Shown here: positions 20,101 through 30,600 of the stretch, one piece after another
How the letters are laid out: each line of letters begins with the position of its first letter
Numbering within the stretch: position 1 is the stretch's first letter
Origin: Littorina saxatilis
Taxonomy: Eukaryota > Mollusca > Gastropoda > Littorinimorpha > Littorinidae
Reading direction: 5' to 3'
Length of the DNA stretch: 64,000 bases
Assembly: GCF_037325665.1 (NCBI RefSeq)
Contig: NC_090260.1
Coordinates: forward strand, 47,584,050 to 47,648,049
The notes under the pieces: model-generated
Seen by the model: the letters and a program-made list of their open reading frames with translations, nothing else
What the model was told of the DNA's origin: nothing
Databases searched by the model: none
Program-made: the position numbers and the translations under genes

Positions 20101-23100
20101 CACACCAGCACCCACCCTTCACTACCAGAAGAAAAGAAACACACACAAAACCCAAGTCTGCACCTCCTCTTGAAAATGTACACATGTATACATTCAGGGA
20201 TTGGCTTGGGCGTCGGTCATCGGTCTTTTGCCATGTTAAATTCGGAAAAGACCGACACACATGGGTCTCAATCCGTCAACTGACTGATAGACATGCAGCA
20301 GTCAGTCAGCTCGTCTTATTTTTGTCTGCTGTCTTTTTCTTTCTTTTTTCCCCCCTTCCTTACTTAATTGAAATGAATATGGTTATTGTGTCCTCAGACC
20401 CTTTATTCTTCTTCATGTAAGTCCATTGGAAAATAAACAAGAAAATGAAAAAAAGATTTGAATTTTCCTCTCATTTGTACATTGTAAACAACTTTCAGAA
20501 GTTTCTCCTCCCTGCCGTAAAGCACAATTGCGGCAGTCCCGTGGTGGAAGGAAAGTTTATTTTCTTGACTGATTGGTTTGCAAAATGACTGATTGATTCA
20601 TGGCTGAGTCAGTCAATGGACCTCTAGTGGACAAAACCCAATCCAATCCCTGTACATTAGTAACAGTCACATACATATGTCAAAACAATCAGAATGCACA
20701 CCACCTACCATTTCACCGTACACTCCCAGAGGTTTTGCTTCTTCTTTTATTCCTTTCTCCTGTACAAACAAACAAAAGAAAGAAAGTCAAAAATAATATT
20801 GTTGCAGACATTTTTCTTTTACCACAGTAACAATTATGACTACAAACTCTTTATCCGAAGAAAAGTGCAACATGAACAAATAATAATAGTTGCTGTTTTC
20901 TTGTGAGTTCATTTTTTATTGTTATCCGGTTCGAGTTCCTCTCACCCGCAGTCCCTTGTTCCATTTATTTGTTATCCTACATTCTACACTTGCATGCCTT
21001 CTGCTTCAAACTTCAAAAAGTCAAAGTGTGTGCAAATTGAAGACTTTCATTTCTTCCAAGTTGTAAAATCTCTGACGTCAAAAGCTGAAAGATGCCACAA
21101 CAAGATTAGCATCATGTGTAGGTTCACACAAATTCTTCCAGAGGATTAACAACAAATTCAAAAGTGTTTCAAGAATGAAGTTTGTCTTGGTGACTTTGTC
21201 ACAATGGGCCGTGACAAAATAGGTCCATGCAAGACTGTAGTTTGACCCGACCTCATTTACATGAAATCTACATGAATGTGTGAAGAGATGGTTAAATTGT
21301 TCATTACAATGGGTGGTCTCTCTCACTAATGTAGGATCATCTTTTTGTACAGTTTGTAAATCACTAAATGACACCTGTGTGTGATTAATTCATTAACAAA
21401 TCCCAATCTACATAGGAAGCAGCTAGGCTGTTGATTCTTAATATGTAGATATCTCACAACAGAAGGATGCTCTAATCACATGCAATAGCCTGTACAGGTC
21501 TGTGTTCCTCTACACCATCATTTTACAGGGGAAGGAATTTATTCATAAAAAAAAAATAAAAACAATGACAATGAATTCAACAACATCAATTACTAATTAA
21601 CACATATATAGCCCTCATTTTGATTATACTATGCAAGAAATTGATTCAAAATATGCATATGCAATCATCTCGAAAGGGGGTACACAATGCACGCAGCGAA
21701 CCGTCAACAAAACTAATACTGAGGTGGATGCCGGGGGGTGGATGGGGGGTTTGCAGGACTGAAAAAGTCGCTGAACTTGCTTGCTGGCCGCCGCGCTGCT
21801 ACTAATGACTTCGGTACTCGCTCTCTCTCGGACTCCCCCTTATCGGTTACCATTGTTTCATTCCAGATGGCTCTCCTTCACTCATCACCTACCCCCTGCC
21901 CTCCAACCCTCTTCCATTCCCCGCATTCGTTCCCACGGGACTTGCTATCACTTCCCCCTGCATTACCTCTACACCCCCCCCTCCTTTCCCGCATATCTGT
22001 CTCGTTTAAATAGAGTTTATTGTCGCTAACCGCTCCCTCTAAACTCACACTTTGCCTCCCCTATTTATTTTTTCGGCAAACACTTTTGCGTTTTCGGCGG
22101 AACAAAAAAAAAATTTGCGGAAATTTGCCTTTTGGCGGACAATTCCCATTCCTGACATCATTCATCCTTCAACATTTATCACTCAAGGAAACCTAGAGTT
22201 TGATATACATGTTAGCAGTTCATTGTTACGACACACTTCTGATGTAAATGTCAAGTATACAAGACATTTATTCACAACATTAGGACAAAACAGACAGACA
22301 TATAACATACCATTCGTCCACAAGTAATAACGGAACATAACATGCAGATTACAATACTGATAAAAAGAAACCTGGCTGGTTTTATTCCACGATAATTCTG
22401 GTACAGATCTGTGGCTGCATGTGAACATGCTAGTGTACATACAGGAAGGCTGGTACAGATCTGTGGCTGCATGTGAACATGCTAGTGTACATACAGGAAG
22501 GCTGGTACAGATCTGTGGCTGCATGTGAACATGCTAGTGTACATACAGGAAGGATGCTACAGTGGAACTCCCCCTTTAAGACCACAACCTGATTTCATTC
22601 CTCTGCTTTTGGAATTTACAGAGGTTGACGTGAACAGAAAATTTGAAAAATGAAAATTGGAAAAAAAGGTGAAGTAAACAGTGATGGCGCTAATATTTTT
22701 TCAAACCGGTACGCAAACTTTTATGATTAAAAAAAAAGGTAGGCTGGTCATTGGAACTAGTACGAGTCCAACTCAGAGTACTGGTTTTTTAGTTTTACCA
22801 GCAAAAAAAAAGGTAGTTCTAAAACTCATCCGGTAGGTTATACCGGCAGCCAATTATTTTCCAGTATTTTCTCATTTTAACCGGTAAAATAACGGTAATT
22901 ACTGGCTAACGCCAATACTGGTAAAGGGTGCAAAAAACCACATTTGTGTGTGTGGAAGGAGTATATACTGTACCTGCTTTTCCCTGGTGAACTTCTCCAC
23001 GTTCTCGTCTGTTGCGTACACAGCCTGGCCGGCAGGAAAGAGTTTTCCGCGGAACAGTCGTCTCTTCACCGTCACTGTGTCGCCACGGATACCCACGCCT

Positions 23101-24991
23101 GCAGTGGGAAAATATGATTAGGCACAAAAAAAAAAAGAAGTTGTATGTTTCTGGTAACATGGCTACACAAAATAGGGTAGGTAGGGATTTATTTTGTTTT
23201 GTTGGTCAGGGTAGAAAATAACTATACAGTGACGCAAAGAGACTGGACTTACTATACAAAGAGAAAGACAACACATTACAAAACAAATGAGACAAAAGGG
23301 ATGCGGGGTTATCCCCCTTGTGTTGTCTGCCGCCTGTTACTTTTGTTTTGACGCTTCAGGCCTTGACATTAACTTTTCTGACAACTTGCCCTGTCGGGCA
23401 AGTACACATCAAAACTACTTGCCCCATTTTTTTTTTTTACTTGCCACAATAAACTAAATAGAGAATGAGATATAAAACAATAAAACGGAGTAACGCAAAC
23501 AGTAACACACTGACTCTTTTGCTCAAAGATGTTTTGCAAGCATTTCTTTCTTTCAACAAGTGAAGGTATTTATTTATTATCATTGCTTAACGACTACGTT
23601 GGTCTTCTTGCTCTCTCTCCCTCTTCCCACCACCTTTGAACAGCAAGAGCTGAGTTGTAGCCATCAGGTTCTGGCCCTTCAATGCTCAAGTACATGAGCA
23701 TGGACAGAGTCTCTGTGTTCAGGCTTGAACGCCAGTCACTCATAACACGTTTCATGCGCTTTGAAGTTGTTAAAAAGGAAAACATCGACGACTGCGAAGC
23801 CATTTTGAACTGTGCTTCTCAGTTTTCAGACAGCTCTTCATTGATTGGCTCTTAGCCGTGACCTAAACCAATGAGAAGCCGCGTTAGATTAAGAAATGTC
23901 ACCAAATCGGAAATTCCTGAATGGGGTGAATACATGAACGAAAGCATTTTCGGTTAGCAGAAGCGATCGATAACATTGGGGGAAACATTGGAAGAGTCTT
24001 GTTCTTCGGAAGTTTGGTCCTTTGTACGCCAAGGTATTTGAATACATTTTAATTTTCACTGACATAATGTCACTTGCCCCGTCGGGCAGCTGGTCATAAG
24101 GTTTACTTGCCCGACAGGTTCAAACGCTTGCCCCGGGCTGTCGGGCATTCGTTATTGTCGAGCCCTGCGCTTTTTTTCTTTTGTTTTTACAAATGCAATA
24201 AAAAAAAGTCTAGGGTCGGCGGAAAAAAACTAGGTAGGGTCGGGTGACCAGAAACATACAATTTCTTTTTTTTCCTTATGGTTAGTCGTGTGAGACAAAC
24301 TGACAGCTAAGGACACTGAGGACAACAGTTAACACACTCTGAACGATTTTCCCTCTTCCATTTACCCATAACAAAGACTATGCCCATAGTTGTACCCCAT
24401 GTATATATTGAGGCTATATTTTGCAAGAGTATTTCAAAGTGTGACCACCAAAGTTCCAACCTTCAACAAAGTCTGTGAGGATGCATGTGATGTCAGGTGT
24501 CTTGTGGGCGTGCACCCTGTCCACAAAGTTCAGCATGCGGTTCTTCTGCGTCACCTTGGGCAGCGCGCCTTTCCTCGCCAGCTTGGGGGGGAACATCTGC
24601 TCCATGATCACTGTCGTCTGCAACACACTTTTTTTTTTTTAAACTGCACATACACCATCGAACACGCATGTTCATGACATGTGCACCTCTTTCCGGCATG
24701 TACATGCGCCCTTTTATGTTCACTCTCACACACTTTCAAGGTTACACGTACTCATTCAATCACTTAACTTACATTAAATATGCACAAAACACACACACAC
24801 ACACGCGCACACTCTGACAAAGTTTGTGAAACACACACACACTAACACTGACACACACAAACACTGACAGACACACACAAACGCACAGAGGATGATCAAC
24901 AACGTCTACTACTTACTCGCACATGCTCCAGGTTTAGCAAAGGTGCATCTTTATGTGTTGTCAGCAGTCGTTGACTGCACTGACGGGTCGA
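17120..24991 (-). CDS. MRPL9: Mitochondrial large-subunit ribosomal protein bL9m
   Basis: Seven coding exons are supported on the minus strand: 24,917-24,991 (start uncertain), 24,461-24,617, 22,974-23,098, 20,709-20,759, 19,366-19,467, 17,747-17,827 and 17,120-17,275. All internal borders have GT/AG and phases join without a break, giving about 224 residues from exon 2 on; human MRPL9 has 267. Recognisable parts in order are TTVIMEQMFPPKLARKGALP, then GIRGDTVTVKRRLFRGKLFP with AGQAVYATDEN (the bL9 signature, as in human GVRGDLVSVKK and QGLAVYASPEN), a 17-residue micro-exon, SWVLTPKNVRVA, and a basic C-terminus. The protein belongs to the mitochondrial 39S ribosomal subunit, so a cleavable N-terminal presequence is expected; no in-frame ATG was found in the first exon listed, so the true first exon lies upstream. 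Exons 4-7 recur in unit B and exons 5-7 in unit C. This copy has TVNQ in exon 5 where the others have TVKQ. Confidence 0.9.
17555..17720. repeat. (CA)n-rich compound microsatellite in MRPL9 intron 6
   Basis: CA-rich imperfect repeats next to exon 6. The equivalent intron in unit C holds GT repeats plus a 1-kb minisatellite. Confidence 0.9.
18020..18335 (-). mobile_element. tRNA-derived SINE (family D) in MRPL9 intron
   Basis: On the minus strand the head resembles TGGCACAGTGGATAAGACGC with a B-box-like GGTTGACTGTTTAAATCC, and the body contains CTCCCAGGTCAACTTATGTG. Relatives are at 48,380-48,730 (same position in unit B), 54,635-55,015 (unit C) and 48,930-49,311 (a separate insertion). Confidence 0.8.
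18334..18575 (+). repeat. 22-bp minisatellite, 11 units
   Basis: Eleven near-identical units containing CACCATCATTCAAAGCAC start at the SINE head. Units B (48,726) and C (54,605) have a single copy of the same sequence, so the array grew in unit A only. Confidence 0.95.
19660..20060 (-). mobile_element. SINE or short retroelement family B, unit-A copy
   Basis: Starts at its plus-strand left with TTTCTTTCTTTATTTGGTG (the tail on the minus strand) and ends near the CCCGCGGG region at about 20,057. Contains AACGGATTCTGTTTCTCC read on the minus strand. The same insertion is at 50,460-50,830 and a newer one at 49,857-50,407. Confidence 0.75.
20905..22397 (-). other. MRPL9 intron 3 sequence without recognisable features
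   Basis: Lies between exons 3 and 4. Includes a pyrimidine-rich stretch (21,830-22,030). I see no exon or element here. The unit A/B similarity ends near 20,880. Confidence 0.5.
22398..22553. repeat. 52-bp tandem repeat, 3 units
   Basis: Three virtually identical units beginning CTGGTACAGATCTGTGGC at 22,398, 22,450 and 22,502, inside MRPL9 intron 3. Confidence 0.95.
23127..24279. mobile_element. DNA-transposon-like element with TTGTATGTTTCTGGT ends
   Basis: An inverted pair GAAGTTGTATGTTTCTGGT (left, near 23,133) and ACCAGAAACATACAATTTC (right, near 24,250) brackets about 1.15 kb in MRPL9 intron 2. Most of the interior is a separate hAT-like element. Family unknown. Confidence 0.6.
23357..24167 (-). 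mobile_element. hAT-like element nested in the previous one
   Basis: Ends are CAGGCCTTGACATTAAC and, inverted on the right, CAGGGCTCGACAATAAC. Both are flanked by CGCTT. Subterminal CTTGCCC/GGGCAAG motifs recur at both ends. On the minus strand 23,594-23,803 encodes about 69 residues with STEGP-like text (LSIEGPEPDGYNSALAVQRW) as in the C-terminus of hAT transposases and hAT-derived host proteins. It is a truncated remnant. Confidence 0.65.
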
Positions 24992-25499
24992 CTGCAATGC
25001 CGTTCGCAATATTGCTGTGCGGCGTGTGCCGACGTGAAGTGCAACTCAAATCTGAAACAAGGTGCAACAACTTATTCCGGAAATCAATCGTGGAAATAAT
25101 TGATCATGAACGATTTTAACACTTGATTACAGCCACGCAACGAAGTATAGCACGCAAGGCAACGTCACGTTGAAAACCGTACCTTCTCCAGGTCACACGC
25201 TGAACAATTGTCTTCTGCCACAGGAAGTTAACTTATTCGCAGACCTCAATAATAGGCCCGCACTCAAGGTCATTGATCAAAATCTTGGACCATACATATA
25301 TATATAATTATATGCATTATTCATATTATTCATGTAACTTGACACTTTTTCAGGATATGTTGTCATATAACAATATGATATTTATATGCTTCTGTCAAAT
25401 AAAATAAAAGTGGGTGTACATTGAAGCGCGGTACAGCTGTTCGCTATATCCGGTCACAGGCTGCTACTTGTTGAATTATCCGAATCTGTTTCATAGATT
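24992..25499. other. Intergenic region upstream of MRPL9
   Basis: Separates MRPL9 (minus) from a TOP-like first exon (plus), so it could act as a bidirectional promoter and must hold the missing MRPL9 first exon or leader. A possible donor on the minus strand is GAGAAG/GTACGG near 25,184. Nothing more can be assigned. Confidence 0.4.
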
Positions 25500-25895
25500 G
25501 TACCTTCTTTCCCTGAACCATGGTAAGTTTTCAGAAATAGTGTATTATTTGTAACGTTTTAAGAGGATGAGATACTTTCTACTGCCAATGCTATTTGTGG
25601 GAATAAGTGAGATAACTTCCTATTTCTCCAACTCAAAGGTTTGTGTTGTCAGATTGGCTTGAAGAGTTCATGCACAGTGCGGAGTCACTGTATTCTATTC
25701 TACTGGGATTTTTGTCAGTTCAGCGAGTGTCTGCCAGCAGCAAAGTTTGTAGCTGGCGGGCTAATTATAGTCGAACTGGCGAGGCCGCGAGCCCGCCAGC
25801 CGAGCCTACAACACGCGTTTTATCTAGGTCACTCTCTGAAACATGTCTTCTTCTTCTTTCTTTAGACTGCCGCCTTCATCAAGGTGAAGATTCTG
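25500..25895 (+). other. Possible truncated gene with TOP-like 5' exon
   Basis: CTTCTTTCCCTGAACC-ATG is followed at once by the donor GTAAGT (25,523). A pyrimidine tract upstream of the ATG, with only Met coded in exon 1, is common in ribosomal-protein and translation-factor genes. A candidate second exon after TTCTTTCTTTAG starts at 25,866 and would read TAAFIKVKIL. It is then cut at 25,896 by an inverted SINE fragment. I cannot name the gene, and it may be a broken fragment. Confidence 0.3.
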
Positions 25896-26010
25896 CAGAC
25901 AATTATTAACTGTGCCTAAGCAATTTTGCCAGGAAAGACCCTTTTGTCAATCGTGGGATCTTTAACGTGCACACCCAATGTAGTGTACACGGGCGGAGGG
26001 TTCGGACACA
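25896..26010 (-). mobile_element. Truncated tRNA-SINE body
   Basis: Matches the reverse complement of the SINE body at about 11,700-11,800 (GTGGGATCTTTAACGTGCAC). Head and tail are missing. Confidence 0.8.
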
Positions 26011-26013
26011 TGT

Positions 26014-26700
26014 CGTACAAATGTCGGTCTGTGAAAGATACGTGTTTGTTGATGTGAAAATGGGATCGTTTCCGTGACTTGAATTTTGGATTACCGTCAT
26101 CTTGTGTATATTGTTCCTCTGATATTCAGGCTTTGTGTATGTGCAACCTAGAGGTCCGTGTGTAATTCGGTTTGTTTGATTTTGAAGTAATTCTGCTATC
26201 GACTGTACCGGCAGGTCCTTCTTTGTTCCACTTCCAATAAGCAGAACGTGCGCATTGTATACCATTTTGTAACCACGCTCAATGTTTATACCAACTACCT
26301 ACTGTGATTCTGATGTTGCCGTCAGTAAGTACTTTGTCTAAACTGTGTCATAGAGTGAGAATAAGTGCGTGGGATGTTTTTGTGTTTGACTTTGGAGCAG
26401 TTTTGTTTCGTTAATCTATGCGCCTCGATCAGTGCATGCACGGTTTGAAACAGGCACTCGACTCTCAATAGCGCTGCTCGCGCGCTCCCACCTGCAGCCT
26501 GGCCTTATCAACACAGCCAGAGCAGGCCGCGACCTACTAACTGCTAAGACAAAGAGTGGTTTCGGGCGCCACTGTGGATGGGATGGGTGGGAGGGAAATG
26601 GGAGAGGAAAGGGTAAATAGGCGGGAGGGAGTGGACTTGGCCAGTTATTTTTAACTCACACCAGCAGTGTAGCTGACAGTACCTGTAATGGAATACAGTG
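26014..26700 (+). mobile_element. Short relative of the RAG1-N-like element, before zinc-finger exons
   Basis: Positions 26,040-26,465 match 1925-2355, and 26,465-26,700 match 6080-6339, without the ~3.7-kb middle. It ends GGAATACAGTG, like GGAACACAGTG at 6339. This looks like an internally deleted derivative of the element at 1752-6339. It lies immediately upstream of the first zinc-finger-family exon, so it could supply promoter sequence; that is inference. Confidence 0.6.
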
Positions 26701-26805
26701 GAGTGGGTGACGAATAATTTTCTTCAGAGAGTTCTACAGTTCTTAAAGGTATGTAAACATTTTCATCACAAGACTTACAAAAGATTTTTGCATTTTCTGT
26801 TACAG

Positions 26806-26994
26806 CACCAGCAGGTGAAGATTTCAAGACAGACAAAACAGTCAACATGCAGATGGAGCGTTCATCAGAAATACCAACATCGTCCAGTGCTGACAGCAAC
26901 GTTGTTTGGCTGAAACTAGAGGCAGCTGAAATACCAACATCGTCCAGTGCTTACAGTGAAGTTGTTAGGCAGAAACAAGGGGCAGCTCCAAGCG
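26806..26994 (+). CDS. N-terminal exon of the zinc-finger family (two repeats)
   Basis: After the acceptor TTTTCTGTTACAG the exon matches the start of the main exon at 37,860 and carries MQMERSSEIPTSSSADSNVV plus a second, diverged 20-residue repeat. It ends at AGCG/GTGAGT. It lacks fingers, so it is either an alternative 5' exon of the gene ending at 39,814 or a fragment left by duplication. The first unit has LKLE, not LKQE. Confidence 0.55.
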
Positions 26995-27225
26995 GTGAGT
27001 GTGTAATGTGATATTCAGTGTGTGTCAAAGATGGAGAGCGGTGAGTGTGTAACGTGATATTGTGTGTGTCAAAGATGGAGACCTATGTTGTCGAAGAGTC
27101 ATAAGCCTGTAGTGTGATGGAGACAACTCCAAGCGGTGAGTGTGTAACGTGATATTGTGTGTGTAAAAGATGGAGCACCGTGTTGTTGAAGAGTCATCAG
27201 CCTGTAGTGTGATGGAAGGTTGTGT
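26985..27225 (+). repeat. Tandemly repeated splice-donor segment
   Basis: AGCGGTGAGTGTGTAA with its downstream ~45-130 bp recurs at 26,991, 27,038 and 27,133, so three identical consensus 5' splice sites stand in a row. A fourth, AGCAGTGAGTGTG, is at 27,921. Confidence 0.85.
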
Positions 27226-27808
27226 ACGTAAGGGTGAAAACTGATGAAACCCTGCAGTGGTTTTTTTTCTGAAAATGCGCTTTAATGGAACGTGTTGTGC
27301 AATTATCTAAGCATGTGTATAATTATGTTGTCATAATTCACTTTACCTTTTTTAGCTGTTCAAAAATCTTCAAATACGAAGGCTCGGAAACTAAAATGAT
27401 ACCCCATGGGAAATAATTTCTTGAGAAACCAGTGGTTCCATTTTCAAAATTAATTCATCATCAAATGTCCACTTTGCACAGGGAATACCCAGGCTGTTCA
27501 TTTCTGGTATGTGACCAAGTGGAGAGATTGTCTTATTCCATGCGGAGGCCTGGCCACATCTGAGATTGTGTTCCAAACTGTTTTGAGATATGTTTACACA
27601 AGAAGGAATGTGCCGCTAAGTGTCATCTCTTTCTGTCTTTCGTGAACATATCTTCTTCTCTTTCAGGAAGAGAATCATTCTGTCTTTTTAGAGTTAATAA
27701 TTTTGATCTTTTAGGAATGTTCTCTTTCATACGTTCAGAAAAGGTCTGTAAACATGTTCTCACGATGAAGAGAAGACTTCAAACAGATTTATGAATTTTC
27801 TGTTTCAG

Positions 27809-27925
27809 CACCAGCAGGTGAAGATTTCAAGAGAGAGAAAGCAGTGTGCGTACAGATGGAGCGTCCAACAGAAATACCAACATCGTCCAGTACTTACAGT
27901 ATGGTGATGAAGACAACTCCAAGCA
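27809..27925 (+). CDS. Second spare N-terminal exon of the zinc-finger family
   Basis: The acceptor TTTTCTGTTTCAG precedes sequence homologous to 37,860 onward: MERPTEIPTSSSTYS and then MVMKTTPS before the donor AGCA/GTGAGT. The ~150 bp upstream also match the region before 37,860, so exon and intron were copied together. Coding function is uncertain. Confidence 0.5.
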
Positions 27926-27929
27926 GTGA

Positions 27930-28540
27930 GTGTGTAACGTGATGTTGTGTGTGTGAACAGTGATGAGTGATCATGTACATTCAGTTATTGATTACTTGAT
28001 ACAGGTTTTAGATGTAAAAAATATTCGATTTACAGCAGTAAGCTAGGTTTCCAAGAGAACGACTGTTTTATGACTTTTGACACGTAAAATATTTTGGTAT
28101 GTTAAAAAAGAAGGGCCATAAAGTTTCTTTTCTACCCCTACACTATGAGTTAAAAGGACAATGTTTCTTTTCGACCCCTAAACAATGAGTTAAAAGGACA
28201 ATGCTTCTCGCATATCCTTGCTCAGGTCTCTTTGGGCTTAAAGTCATGTAGAAAATTATCTGGTTTCATTGACTTTTTTTGCACAGAGTTGAACACTGCA
28301 TTTTTTCAACAAATTTCAGTCATGTAAATTGTCTGCCCAAAAGGCAAAAGTGTCCACCACAAAAATAAATGGGGGAGGCAAAAAAACTGATTTTAATGGT
28401 AAACTCGGAGCTCAGATGACACCAAATGGTGTTGGGTTCTTTGGAGACCCGGACCCCCCTATTCAAAGCGCCTTTGCTTCGCACCAGTAACTGGATGCAA
28501 AGCGTCTTCGATTGGTATTACTTCAAAATGCCTTTTTTAC
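27930..28540 (+). other. Intron-like or intergenic sequence
   Basis: Includes a short direct repeat around 28,130-28,205 (TTTCTTTTC-ACCCCTA with AATGAGTTAAAAGGACAATG). No gene seen. Confidence 0.4.
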
Positions 28541-29425
28541 TTTTTACATTTTGTCAAGTTTTGACTAAATGTTTTAACGTAGAGGGGGGAATCGAGACGA
28601 GGGTCGTGGTGTATGTGCGTGCGTGCGTGCGTGCGTGTGTGTGTGTGTGTGTCTGTGTGTGTGTGTAGAGCGATTCAGACTAAACTACTGGACCGATCTT
28701 TATGAAATTTGACATGAGAGTTCCTGGGTATGAAATCCCCGAACGTTTTTTTCATTTTTTTGATAAATGTCTTTGATGACGTCATATCCGGCTTTTCGTG
28801 AAAGTTGAGGCGGCACTGTCACGCCCTCATTTTTCAACCAAATTGGTTGAAATTTTGGTCAAGTAATCTTCGACGAAGCCCGGACTTCGGTATTGCATTT
28901 CAGCTTGGTGGCTTAAAAATTAATTAATGACTTTAGTCATTAAAAATCAGAAAATTGTAAAATAAAATAAAAATTTATAAAACGATCCAAATTTACGTTT
29001 ATCTTATTCTCCATCATTTTCTGATTCCAAAAACATATAAATATGTTATATTTGGATTAAAAACAAGCTCTGGAAATTAAATATATAAAAATTATTATCA
29101 AAATTAAATTGTCGAAATCAATTTAAAAATACTTTCATCTTATTCCTTGTCGGTTCCTGATTCCAAAAACATATAGATATGATATGTTTGGATTAAAAAC
29201 ATGCTCAGAAAGTTAAAATAAAGAGAGGTACAGAAAAGCGTGCTATCCTTCTCAGCGCAACTACTACCCCGCTCTTCTTGTCAATTTCACTGCCTTTGCC
29301 ATGAGCGGTGGACTGACGATGCTACGAGTATACGGTCTTGCTGAAAAATGGCATTGCATTCAGTTTCATTCTGTGAGTTTGACAGCTACTTGACTAAATG
29401 TTGTATTTACGTCTTACGCGACTTG
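28541..29425. mobile_element. GTCAAGT-palindrome DNA transposon (non-autonomous)
   Basis: Begins ACATTTTGTCAAGTTTTGAC-TAAATG and ends ACTTGACTAAATGT (near 29,388-29,402), which is inverted. Subterminal GGGGGGAATCGAGACGAGG is followed by a GT microsatellite. There is no transposase. A 5' fragment of the same family is at 51,605-51,945. Confidence 0.7.
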
Positions 29426-29439
29426 TTTCAATTCGCATG

Positions 29440-30600
29440 CCTAATATTTAAGAATAAGAATAATAAGAATAAGAATACTTTATTATCTCATAGAGAAATT
29501 CAGGCGTGGTACATAACAATAGTACAAACAAGACATTGATTTTACATAAAACATATAGCACTATATAACAGGGCAGGTTATAGAAACACCTTCCACATAC
29601 CTCTCTGGACATTCCTTGCATTGTTCTTACGCATTCAGACATGAACACATCCATGTCTCATTTACACATCGCACACATGGACATTCTTATACGCTCAACT
29701 TACCCATTCACACATGGACATTCCACCACGCTCCACTTACACATTCTTATACGCTCCACTTACACATTCACACATGGGCATTCTTATATGCTCCACTCCC
29801 ACATGGACATTCGACTACGCCCACTTACACGTTCACACATGGACATCTTTAAAGCACTGCGCTTACATTCTCGCACACCTGCACGTATAACGAACTATGG
29901 CTAAACATCATTGCAAAATATCATAGCATACAATATATTTAATGTTATCATTGTCCTTGTGGTAGGTTAGCTTAAAAAGTAAGTGAGGCGGTCATAGCCA
30001 ATCACAACTCAGCAAAATGAATCAGCTAAGGTCTTCTTCTTCTGCTTTCGATGATCAGCCAAAGTCAAAAGCTACCTGCCCAGACAGCAACATCAGTTTT
30101 GATTTAGCTTTCTTGTATATGTCTCCTGGTCACTTGAAGGCAAAGTGTCACTGCTTTAAATCATGCAAAAATATGAAAGCTGCAAACCATCCAAATATAG
30201 GTGTTATATTCACCACAGATTGTCAAAAATCATTTTGTGTTTTGTAATAAAAAGAACAATTACACATGAGAATGCAGAAACTGATGCTGACAAAACCTGC
30301 AACTGTTTTGTTATGTTGCAATCGGACATTTCCGAACAGTAGACTTCCACTACATGGTTTTTGTGGTCCAAAGAATGAGATAGCGATATACGCATTTCTA
30401 GATGTGTGGGGGTAGTGTTGAGGCTGCGGCAACAACAAACAAACATAAAAATTCAAGTTTTGCCCAAAGTCACTTTTAAAGGGAAGCAACTGACTTTTCT
30501 TCCTCTTGACTTAGAGATAAAACGTGGTTATTCCCCTTTGCACACGATTCCTTGAACCACTAAGCCTATGTTCCTGTGGTCGCAGGGTGTGTGTATGTTC
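29440..30600. other. Retroelement tail plus degenerate tandem repeats
   Basis: 29,452-29,500 reads, on the minus strand, as an (ATTCTT)n-tailed retroelement 3' end. 29,640-29,860 is a degenerate repeat of ACACATGGACATTC. 30,000-30,600 holds nothing I can identify. Confidence 0.45.
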
